A stretch of 23,148 nt of DNA from BOG-1184 sp049514575. Its GTDB lineage: Bacteria; Fibrobacterota; Chitinivibrionia; Chitinivibrionales; Chitinispirillaceae. Made by a program: the position numbers and the translations under genes. Of the stretch, positions 15,533 through 21,615 are shown one piece after another. Position 1 is the stretch's first letter, and the number at the start of each line of letters is the position of its first letter. The notes beneath the pieces were generated by a model, which saw only the letters and a program-made list of their open reading frames with translations, searched no databases and was not told the origin of the DNA. The stretch covers positions 1 to 23,148 of the forward strand of contig JBEKUX010000048.1 of the NCBI GenBank assembly GCA_049514575.1, given 5' to 3'.

Positions 15533-16018
15533 ATGGATCGCAAAAATTACAGCGTCTTATTCTGCGGCACCGGCGGCCAGGGCGTGCTCAAGGCGGCGGA
15601 AGTCCTGGGCGTTGCCGCAATGCTGCAGGGTTACCGCGTCAAAAAGTCGGAAGTACATGGTATGGCCCAGCGCGGCGGTTCGGTCGAATCGCACCTTATC
15701 TTCGGACCGGCCGTATTCTCCCCGCTCATCATTCCGGGCGAGGCCGATTTTCTCGTCTGCTTCCATGACGGCGAGGGGAAACGGCTCTCTTCATTTCTGA
15801 AAAAAGACGGCGTCAGCTTTTTACCTTTTCTCGACGATGCCGCAAAGCTGCCTGATGCCCGTTTTGTAAACACCTTCCTGCTCGGCGTGCTCAGCGCCAT
15901 GCTGCCCATCGCCGAAAAACACTGGATGACCGCGATTGAAACCGTGGTGGCGAAAAAAATTCCTGAGAATAAAAAGATTTTCGCGCTGGGAGTTGAGAAA
16001 GGGAAGAAAAGAAAATAA
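15533..16018 (+). CDS. iorB: Indolepyruvate:ferredoxin oxidoreductase, beta subunit
   Basis: The 161-residue gamma-domain partner of IorA, binding CoA at the active site. GTGGQG at 12-17 and KKSEVHGMAQRGGSVESHL (38-56) are the family's hallmark motifs. VNTFLLGVLSAMLPI lies in the second half. The protein is about 30 residues shorter than the usual 190-200; the missing part is at the C-terminus, where it ends in a basic tail (GVEKGKKRK). No frameshift signature is visible, so it may simply be a short variant. AGAGGA lies five bases before the ATG at 15533 and supports that start. It is the second gene of the iorAB operon. Confidence 0.9.
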   Translation: MDRKNYSVLFCGTGGQGVLKAAEVLGVAAMLQGYRVKKSEVHGMAQRGGSVESHLIFGPAVFSPLIIPGEADFLVCFHDGEGKRLSSFLKKDGVSFLPFLDDAAKLPDARFVNTFLLGVLSAMLPIAEKHWMTAIETVVAKKIPENKKIFALGVEKGKKRK

Positions 16019-16022
16019 ATAT

Positions 16023-16216
16023 ATTTGGGCACCCCGGCAAAGCCGCCTTTGCCGGCCTTGCCGTCGCTCCTTCTCCGCGCTTCCCTCTGGTCGGTCTCAT
16101 CAGCTCCTCGGCACACTAACGCCTCGTCTCTGATAAGACTGGCGGTATCACTTTCGTTCTTACCGCCACGCTCCGTCCGAGCTGGTGCAAGAAATGTATC
16201 TAAACTTCACAAATAA
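16023..16216 (+). repeat. GC-rich dispersed repeat after iorB, possibly family C
   Basis: Opens TTTGGGC like the elements at 9660 and 19612, then a 9-bp hairpin CCGGCAAAG-CCGC-CTTTGCCGG (16034-16055). TGGTCGGTC and other short GC-rich phrases follow. It lies directly behind an operon end, as the other two do. The remaining similarity is weak, so family membership is uncertain. No gene is seen in 16019-16251. Confidence 0.4.
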
Positions 16217-16251
16217 TACATCATCAGCCAATCCAGAGAAAATAATAATTA

Positions 16252-16761
16252 CTATTTTATATAAAACCGCCACTTACAAAACACATCCTTGGGGTGCGCG
16301 GCGGGCGGGGCGAAACAACATTCGACCTGTATCCTTTCATCAATCACCTTCGCAAAGCTGATGAATTCGCGGCGGTGCATCTCCCTGCAGGAATATTCAC
16401 CCAGCCCCCTTTTCAAACGCGCTTCCTGCGTGGGGCAGACCGGCACGGTGAGGACCACTTCGTCGTCGCGTTCTTCGATTTTATATTCGATCAGCATATG
16501 CCACGGATAGTAGCGCAGGGCCTTGACAAAACAACGCAGTCCTTTCTCCGCTATGCCGAACCGCTTGACGATCTCTTTCGCGGCCATGGCGCCGGCCTTG
16601 TCCCATACGCGCTCGTTGATCCCCTCGGCCGCGGTCCGGTCGAACTTCTCGCTGGTGTAAATGAACCAGAACCCGTCCGCCACCTTGTAATGCCACAGCA
16701 GGAACTCGATGTAGCTCCGGAGCTCCGCGGCGTCTGCGTTTTTTAACAGATCAAGATTCAT
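16252..16761 (-). CDS. Uncharacterised protein resembling DUF6125
   Basis: A 169-residue soluble protein with no signal or membrane segment. I recognise the general pattern of a conserved family of unknown function (DUF6125, from memory): ELRSYIEFLLWHYKVADGFW near the N-terminus, INERVWDKAGAMAAKEIVKRFGI, VPVCPTQEARLKRGLGEYSC and a C-terminal CCFAPPAAHPKDVFCKWRF. Several Cys (in VPVCP, YSCRE, VECCF, VFCKW) could bind a metal or cofactor; no reaction is known to me. The frame extends 21 codons upstream to 16824, but that part overlaps a palindromic repeat. AGAAGGAGAG five bases before the ATG at 16761 fixes the shorter start. It reads away from the DUF559 gene's repeat cluster and convergent with iorB. 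Confidence 0.75.
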   Translation of the reverse strand: MNLDLLKNADAAELRSYIEFLLWHYKVADGFWFIYTSEKFDRTAAEGINERVWDKAGAMAAKEIVKRFGIAEKGLRCFVKALRYYPWHMLIEYKIEERDDEVVLTVPVCPTQEARLKRGLGEYSCREMHRREFISFAKVIDERIQVECCFAPPAAHPKDVFCKWRFYIK

Positions 16762-16766
16762 CAACA

Positions 16767-16776
16767 CTCTCCTTCT
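16767..16776 (-). promoter_or_regulatory. Shine-Dalgarno deciding the 16761 start
   Basis: Minus-strand AGAAGGAGAG, five bases before ATG 16761. It shows that the longer in-frame start inside the repeat at 16784-16866 is not the real one. Confidence 0.75.
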
Positions 16777-16783
16777 TTGAAGA

Positions 16784-16866
16784 AACTCACCCTCCATAGA
16801 CATTTTCAGAATGAATGATTTCATTCTGAAAATGGCCTACCCCCTCTCTTAAAAGAGAGGGGTAAG
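16784..16866 (-). repeat. Palindromic element, family A copy 6, with long secondary hairpin
   Basis: Written on the minus strand: core CCCCTCTCTT-TT-AAGAGAGGGG (16841-16862), then GGCC, then a perfect 15-bp inverted repeat (16801-16815 with 16820-16834, 4-base loop), then TCTATGGAGGGTGAGTT. Layout matches 17470-17550 except that the secondary hairpin has an unrelated sequence. Confidence 0.8.
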
Positions 16867-16888
16867 CATTTATACTACACCAGCTTTT

Positions 16889-17251
16889 TTAACAAGAAAT
16901 CGCGAGTTCGATCTTTTTCAAGACATCCAAAACGTTTTCAAGTATTTCTGTATTAGAAAACCGAAGGATATTTATTCCCAAGGCTTTTATTGCTTTTTCC
17001 CTAATGTTATCATATTCCTTTCTCATTTGATGAATACTACCGTCGATTTCTATTACCAATTTCACCTGATGGCAATAAAAATCAGCTATCAAAAATCTCT
17101 GTTTACCGAAATAGTTGAAAATAATTGGATACTGACGAACGAATTTCTTACCGCAAATCTGCCTATTCCTCAGGCGATCCCAAAGAATTCTTTCTGATAT
17201 AGTCTGGTTTTTTCGTAATTGTCGTACAATCGGTTTTATTGGAAACGACAT
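16889..17251 (-). CDS. DUF559-type putative endonuclease, AT-rich
   Basis: A 120-residue protein of the DUF559 group, related to the PD-(D/E)XK and Vsr-like endonuclease folds. Visible landmarks are the opening helix with TISERILWDRLRNRQ (about 17-31), KKFVRQYPI, ADFYC with Asp57, VIEIDGSIH with Glu68 and Asp70, and DNIREKAIKALGINILRFSN. These match the acidic residues expected at a nuclease centre. No domain beyond the nuclease is present. Base composition is clearly richer in A and T than in the neighbours, and palindromic elements lie on both sides (16784-16866; 17277-17384; 17470-17550), which suggests recent transfer or mobility. DNA target and biological role are unknown; a link with the repeats is a hypothesis. 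The ATG at 17251 has only a weak purine stretch upstream. Confidence 0.82.
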   Translation of the reverse strand: MSFPIKPIVRQLRKNQTISERILWDRLRNRQICGKKFVRQYPIIFNYFGKQRFLIADFYCHQVKLVIEIDGSIHQMRKEYDNIREKAIKALGINILRFSNTEILENVLDVLKKIELAISC

Positions 17252-17276
17252 CTCTTATCCCTGCAACTTTTTTAAA

Positions 17277-17384
17277 TGAACTACCCCGCAACAATCTGCT
17301 GGGTATCTAAATATGCAACTCACCCCTTCATCCCCTCTCTTACAAGAGAGGGGACACCGAGCAACGCGAGGAGAGGTGAGTTAA
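17277..17384 (+). repeat. Palindromic element, family A copy 3, with flanking unit
   Basis: TGAACTACCCC unit with a small hairpin (ACCC-c-GCA / TGC-t-GGGT, 17283-17305), then AACTCACCCC, core CCCCTCTCTT-AC-AAGAGAGGGG, ACCGAGCAACGCGAGGAGAG and GGTGAGTT. It is the twin of 13397-13500 in arrangement and of 15441-15509 in its right half. It starts 25 bases upstream of the DUF559 start codon. Confidence 0.8.
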
Positions 17385-17407
17385 AGCCACAGCAAACTGC
17401 GGGGAAT

Positions 17408-17435
17408 TTGACCCATAGCGATTAGCCACAATAAT
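17408..17435 (+). promoter_or_regulatory. Candidate uvrB promoter
   Basis: TTGACC (17408-17413), 16-base spacer, AATAAT (17430-17435), each one mismatch from the sigma-70 consensus. Start of transcription would be near 17442, giving a leader of about 158 bases that includes the double hairpin at 17475-17532. No CTGT-N8-ACAG box is seen near it. Confidence 0.5.
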
Positions 17436-17469
17436 TTAAAATTAATTAATAATATCTTTCACAGGTATC

Positions 17470-17550
17470 CTTTTCCCCCTCTCTATCAAGAGAGGGGGCC
17501 TTCTTCGTATAGAATCGTCTATACGAAGAAGGTCTTTGGAGGGTGAGTTA
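17470..17550 (+). repeat. Palindromic element, family A copy 5, with long secondary hairpin
   Basis: Core CCCCCTCTCT-ATCA-AGAGAGGGGG (17475-17498) followed by a perfect 14-bp inverted repeat CCTTCTTCGTATAG (17499-17512) with 17519-17532, then TCTTTGGAGGGTGAGTT. It lies 50 bases before the uvrB ATG. Its closing GTG opens the uvrB frame but is not the likely start. Confidence 0.8.
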
Positions 17551-17599
17551 CTTCCACATGTCGGATCAAATAATTGGTTTCATATATTTTCTTGTTATT

Positions 17600-19603
17600 A
17601 TGGACTTCAAACTCAAATCGTCTTTTTCGCCTGCCGGCGACCAGCCGGAGGCCATCACCCAGCTTGTCGACGGCATCAGGCGCGGTGCGCGGCACCAGGT
17701 GCTTCTGGGCGTCACCGGCTCCGGCAAGACATTTACAATGGCGAACGTGATCGAACGGGTACAGATGCCGACGCTCGTCATCTCGCACAACAAGACCCTC
17801 GCCGCGCAGCTCTTTCAGGAATTCAGGGAATTCTTCCCTGACAATGCGGTCGAATACTTCGTCAGCTTTTACGACTACTACCAGCCCGAAGCCTACATAC
17901 CGTCAAGCGACACCTATATCGCCAAGGAGTCGATGATCAACGACGAGATCGACCGTCTGCGGCTCAAGGCGACCAGTTCCCTCATATCAAGGCGCGACGT
18001 CATCATCGTCGCGAGCGTGTCGTGCATTTACGGCATCGGCTCGCCCGAAGCCTATGCAGCCTCCAGCGTGACGATAAAAAAAGGCGAACGGATCGTCCGC
18101 AGGGATTTTCTGAGGCGGCTCACCGAGATGCAGTATTCGCGCAACGATGTCGATCTCAAACGCGGCATGTTCAGGGTCAGGGGCGATGTTGTTGAAATCC
18201 ATCCTGCGTACGAAGAGACCGGACTGCGCTTCGAAACCTGTGGCGATCAGGTTGAGGCGATACACCGCCTCCATCCGGTCACCGGAAAGGGCATTGCCGA
18301 ACTGGACGAGATCACGGTTTTTCCGGCCAAGCACTATATGACTCTGGGCATCACCATGGACCAGGCAGTGGAACAGATCCGGCAGGAACTGGAAGAGCAG
18401 CTCGCGCTGTTCAGGTCGCAGAACAAGCTGCTCGAAGCCCAGCGTCTCGAGCAGCGGACGCAGTACGACATGGAGATGATCAAAGAGGTCGGGTACGTGA
18501 ACGGCATCGAAAACTATTCGCGCATTCTGGACGGCAGGGCAAAGGGCAGCAGGCCCTATTCGCTCATCGACTTTTACAAACAGCCGTTCCTCACGATCAT
18601 CGACGAGTCGCACGTTTCGGTCCCGCAGGTGCAGGGCATGTACAACGGCGACCGGGCCCGCAAGGAAACGCTGGTCGAGCACGGGTTCCGCCTCCCCTGC
18701 GCGCTCGACAATCGTCCCCTCCGCTTCAATGAATTCGAGGAACTCCTGCACCATGTCGTGTATGTCTCGGCAACGCCCGGCGATTACGAGCTGAAAAAGA
18801 GCAACGGCGTTTTTGTGGAGCAGGTCATCCGGCCCACCCATCTCGTTGATCCGCCGATCGAGATCAGGCCGGCCGCAAACCAGGTCGACGATCTGATCGA
18901 ACAGCTCCGGCTCACGGTGGAACGCAGGGAACGCGCGCTGGTGACGACCCTGACGAAAAAAATGTCGGAAAACCTGACCGAATACCTCGAATCGCTTGAC
19001 TTCAGGGTGCGCTACCTGCACTCAGAGATCGATACGCTTGACCGGCCGGAAATCCTGCGCGACCTGCGCAGGGGCGATTTCGACATCATCGTCGGCATCA
19101 ACCTGCTGCGCGAGGGCATCGACCTTCCGGAAGTCACGCTCGTGGCCATTATGGACGCCGACAAAGAGGGCTTCCTCCGGTCAACCCGGTCACTGGTGCA
19201 GACAGCGGGACGGGCGGCACGGAACATCAACGGCAGGATCGTTCTGTATGCCGACACCGTCACCGGGTCGATAAAAAAAGCAATCGACGAAAGTCTGCGG
19301 CGCAGGAACAAGCAGCTCGCCTACAATAAGGAACATAACATCATACCGAAAAGTATTGAGCGGGAAATCAGGGAGGGAATAAATCCTTACAAAAAAACCG
19401 ACAGCAGCCTTGAATTATTGAACGTAGCCGAACTCACTGCCGAAAAGCCTTCCTTTCCGGGAAAGAAACCGAGTAAGAAAGAACGCGTCCTGAACCGGCG
19501 CCGGATTGCCGAACTTGAGGAAGAGATGATCTCCGCCGCGCGTAACCTCGAATTCGAGAAGGCGGCGAAAATAAGAGACGCAATTAAAAGATTAAATAAA
19601 TAA
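17600..19603 (+). CDS. uvrB: UvrABC excinuclease subunit B
   Basis: DNA-damage recognition helicase-like subunit of nucleotide excision repair; loads from UvrA, verifies the lesion and recruits UvrC. At 667 residues it has normal length. Walker A GVTGSGKT is at 37-44, the beta-hairpin that clamps DNA (YDYYQPEAY) at 91-99, and the DEAD-like box DESH at 335-338. Later motifs are YVSATPGDYE, INLLREGIDLPEV and QTAGRAARN (motif VI). A C-terminal UVR domain (about 634-667, ELEEEMISAARNLEFEKAA) contacts UvrC. The frame is open upstream to a GTG at 17543 inside a repeat, but family N-termini match MDFKLKSSFSPAGDQPEAI, so ATG 17600 is preferred despite lacking a Shine-Dalgarno. It is probably transcribed alone. 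Confidence 0.95.
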   Translation: MDFKLKSSFSPAGDQPEAITQLVDGIRRGARHQVLLGVTGSGKTFTMANVIERVQMPTLVISHNKTLAAQLFQEFREFFPDNAVEYFVSFYDYYQPEAYIPSSDTYIAKESMINDEIDRLRLKATSSLISRRDVIIVASVSCIYGIGSPEAYAASSVTIKKGERIVRRDFLRRLTEMQYSRNDVDLKRGMFRVRGDVVEIHPAYEETGLRFETCGDQVEAIHRLHPVTGKGIAELDEITVFPAKHYMTLGITMDQAVEQIRQELEEQLALFRSQNKLLEAQRLEQRTQYDMEMIKEVGYVNGIENYSRILDGRAKGSRPYSLIDFYKQPFLTIIDESHVSVPQVQGMYNGDRARKETLVEHGFRLPCALDNRPLRFNEFEELLHHVVYVSATPGDYELKKSNGVFVEQVIRPTHLVDPPIEIRPAANQVDDLIEQLRLTVERRERALVTTLTKKMSENLTEYLESLDFRVRYLHSEIDTLDRPEILRDLRRGDFDIIVGINLLREGIDLPEVTLVAIMDADKEGFLRSTRSLVQTAGRAARNINGRIVLYADTVTGSIKKAIDESLRRRNKQLAYNKEHNIIPKSIEREIREGINPYKKTDSSLELLNVAELTAEKPSFPGKKPSKKERVLNRRRIAELEEEMISAARNLEFEKAAKIRDAIKRLNK

Positions 19604-19611
19604 CTCTATCC

Positions 19612-19866
19612 TTTGGGCGTGCCCCCTCTGGGGTCGGCGTTCTACGGGCTCTCGCTTTCGCGAGCCGGTCCTCGTCCACTTGTGAAACTCGGACTTGCTT
19701 CGCAACCCTCCGTATGCCTCACGCAACGGCAAACATATTTTTTTTATTTGTCTATTTGTTTCCTTATTCCGATTTCAACGCGCCAGAAACTTGTAGGTGC
19801 GGGTAACGAGAAGTTTCAATCCTGCACTGACGGTGCCCACCCGCAACCTAATCAGAAGCCTTTAGC
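19612..19866 (+). repeat. MITE-like dispersed element, family C copy 2
   Basis: Begins eight bases after the uvrB stop. It shares, in the same order, TTTGGGCGTGCCCCC, GGGGTCGGCGT, a CTCGC-TTTC-GCGAG hairpin, CCCTCCG, TGCCTCACGCAAC, AGAAACTTGT, GGTGCCC and the end CTTTAGC with the minus strand of 9660-9937. The left terminal repeat of the other copy is absent. Confidence 0.7.
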
Positions 19867-19959
19867 TAATTAAAATGATACTATTAATTATATGGTTGGC
19901 AGACTCAGCCATCCAGAAAAACTTATTATTCTGCATTATTTATTTTCAATAAAGGCCTT

Positions 19960-19965
19960 TATAAT
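19960..19965 (+). promoter_or_regulatory. Candidate -10 box of the tRNA-Leu gene
   Basis: A perfect TATAAT ending 11 bases before the tRNA. The -35 position (about 19937, TATTTA) is weak. The interval 19867-19976 is otherwise AT-rich without features. Confidence 0.5.
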
Positions 19966-19976
19966 TTATTGCTTTT

Positions 19977-20062
19977 GCCCGGGTGGTGGAATTGGTAGAC
20001 ACAAGGGACTTAAAATCCCTCGGCTCTTAACGGCCATGCCGGTTCAATTCCGGCCCCGGGCA
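19977..20062 (+). tRNA. tRNA-Leu (anticodon UAA)
   Basis: An 86-base class II tRNA reading UUA and UUG. Acceptor GCCCGGG (19977-19983) pairs with CCCGGGC (20055-20061), discriminator A. D-arm text is TGGTGGAATTGGTAGACAC. The anticodon stem AGGGA/TCCCT closes the loop CTTAAAA, with anticodon TAA at 20011-20013. The long variable arm (CGGCTCTTAACGGCCATGCC region) is typical of leucine tRNAs. The T-arm is GCCGG-TTCAATT-CCGGC. CCA is not encoded, so it is added after transcription. Confidence 0.96.
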
Positions 20063-20120
20063 CTATCGGCACGTTGTGCTGGAACAGTTTTCAAACCAGG
20101 GAAAAAGGTAGTACGTGATA

Positions 20121-21389
20121 ATGAAACCCACGATGAGCATCGGTTCCGCCGGCATCATTGCATGTACAATCATTGCCGGTACCTGTTCTGGACAAACGGT
20201 CAACGTTCATGATGATTCCCTGGTGATCGACTCGTTACACGCCGCACCCGTATCCCGCCCTGTTGATACCGTCACCCGGCAGAAAACGGTCATCAGTCCG
20301 GTCGCAGCCGATACCATGACCCGGCAAACCAGAACAAGTACGTCCGTCCCGGTTGATACGGCGGTTCATCAATACAAAAGCAGTAAGCCTGATACAGTCG
20401 AACCCGCACCCATCATGGATACGGAAGAGGCGTCCGTGGAACCGGAGGTCCGCAAACTGTCCCCTTTTTCATCCGATCGAGTGCATTACGTGGGGATATC
20501 GTTTGATTACTTCTCCTACGCGGAAGTTGTACATCTCAGCGACATCTTCCCCGGTTATCCAGATGGTTACCCGCCGGACTTTGTCCAGGGCGCTCCAAAG
20601 AGCACGGAATACGGCCTCATGTTTGGTTTTGACTATCAGGGTTCGCTACGAAAGCATGGGAGCCCGGTCCTTTTCCGGCCCGATCTGGAAGTCCAATTCG
20701 GCATCCATCAAACCTATGACGGATCGACACAGGCCCTGCCTGTGTACGATACGCATGGCGACACGGTAGGGTTCCAGTTTCTTCCGACCAAAATTTACAA
20801 AAAAAATTATTTCGTGCAGGCCGGACTCGACGTCGGATACTGCCGTACCCATGACGCCATCGTGCCGTATTACCTGTACAGCGGAATCAAGGGGAAATTC
20901 TGGTACCGGGACATGCTCGCCGACACGACTTCCTACAGCAATCAGATCACCAGCAGCGAGATGTATTACTGGTTTTCCGCGCCCCTCGGGCTTGCGCTGT
21001 CCATACCCGTCTCCCCGGATCTCGCACTGGGCCTGGATATGTCCTGCGACCTGATGTTTTATGGACAGATGCAAATGCTCCTGTCGTCGTGGGATTCGGA
21101 ACACACATGGAAAACAGTTGCACCCGCGGTCACCCTGGGCGACAGGGCCGGATTACGCGTGGAGTTTTCAATCACCTATAAAACCGCCAACGGAAACGCT
21201 TATCAATTCGCGCCTTATTTCACCATGTACTCCTTCGGCCATAGTGAAAACGAAATATCGAAGGACTATGAAGATGGCGCCTATATTCCGGGCCAGGACC
21301 TGATTTTCAGCGAACCGTCCAGCTCGACCTGGCTGCTTGGCGCCAGGTTCCGGATGGCTTTCATGTCTCCCTACACCCACACGCGGTAA
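20121..21389 (+). CDS. Exported outer-membrane beta-barrel-like protein, unknown function
   Basis: I do not recognise a named family. About 422 residues: an N-terminal signal peptide (MSIGSAGIIACTIIAGTCSG, cleavage near GQT), a Ser/Thr/Val linker to about residue 115 with repeated (V/A)DT phrases (PVDTVTRQK, ADTMTRQT, PVDTAVHQY, PDTVEP), then a domain of alternating strands with many aromatic residues (VGISFDYFSY, YGLMFGFDYQG, NYFVQAGLDVGY, LLGARFRMAF). This pattern fits a small outer-membrane or surface barrel, but the terminal residue is Arg after HTR, not Phe, so the fold is uncertain. A GTG at 20115 is an alternative start with AAGG at better spacing; ATG 20121 is chosen for its codon. 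It follows the tRNA by 58 bases and has no evident operon partner. Confidence 0.65.
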   Translation: MKPTMSIGSAGIIACTIIAGTCSGQTVNVHDDSLVIDSLHAAPVSRPVDTVTRQKTVISPVAADTMTRQTRTSTSVPVDTAVHQYKSSKPDTVEPAPIMDTEEASVEPEVRKLSPFSSDRVHYVGISFDYFSYAEVVHLSDIFPGYPDGYPPDFVQGAPKSTEYGLMFGFDYQGSLRKHGSPVLFRPDLEVQFGIHQTYDGSTQALPVYDTHGDTVGFQFLPTKIYKKNYFVQAGLDVGYCRTHDAIVPYYLYSGIKGKFWYRDMLADTTSYSNQITSSEMYYWFSAPLGLALSIPVSPDLALGLDMSCDLMFYGQMQMLLSSWDSEHTWKTVAPAVTLGDRAGLRVEFSITYKTANGNAYQFAPYFTMYSFGHSENEISKDYEDGAYIPGQDLIFSEPSSSTWLLGARFRMAFMSPYTHTR

Positions 21390-21473
21390 GGACCTTCTAA
21401 AAGTAACCTCCTTACCCCGCATCCCTCTTCACGATGAATCAAGACCGTGCACCCCGGGTTTTATCTTTTTTCC

Positions 21474-21502
21474 TTGCATACTGTCCAAATGAACAGTATA
21501 TT
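21474..21502 (+). promoter_or_regulatory. lexA promoter
   Basis: TTGCAT (21474-21479), an exact 17-base spacer and TATATT (21497-21502). The spacer is occupied by the SOS operator at 21479-21498, so repressor and RNA polymerase would compete. Transcription should begin near 21509, leaving a leader of about 107 bases. Confidence 0.75.
21479..21498 (+). promoter_or_regulatory. LexA operator (SOS box)
   Basis: TACTGTCCAAATGAACAGTA: CTGT-N8-ACAG with the flanking TA pairs of the Escherichia coli-type consensus, perfect in both half-sites. It lies 118 bases before the lexA ATG and predicts autorepression. The HTH of this LexA has the SPNxxxxHL recognition segment found in repressors that bind this box type. 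Confidence 0.85.
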
Positions 21503-21529
21503 ATAAAAGAACCGATTTCTACTGCGGAT

Positions 21530-21597
21530 TTAACTCACCTCTCCCTCCGGGTTTCCCCTCTCTTTCAAGAGAGGGGATAAAAGGGGTGAGTTGCATT
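21530..21597 (-). repeat. Palindromic element, family A copy 4, in the lexA leader
   Basis: Outer arms AACTCACC (21532-21539) and GGTGAGTT (21585-21592), core CCCCTCTCTT-TC-AAGAGAGGGG (21555-21576). It lies wholly between the lexA promoter and the start codon. A GTG within its right arm is in frame with lexA but is unlikely to be used. Confidence 0.8.
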
Positions 21598-21615
21598 AAA
21601 AAGAAAGGACTTTCC

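Noticed and set aside
16025..16216. 63-codon open frame after iorB
   Set aside because: Lies in a GC-rich repeat with hairpins and shows no protein-like composition or ribosome site.
16762..16824. 21-codon N-terminal extension of the DUF6125-like protein
   Set aside because: It is encoded partly by a palindromic repeat, and a strong Shine-Dalgarno supports the start at 16761.
17543..17599. GTG start and 19-residue extension of UvrB
   Set aside because: The GTG belongs to the repeat end, and the family N-terminus matches ATG 17600.
17987..19021. 344-codon open frame opposite uvrB
   Set aside because: Antisense shadow of a strongly conserved gene in GC-rich DNA; no recognisable domain.
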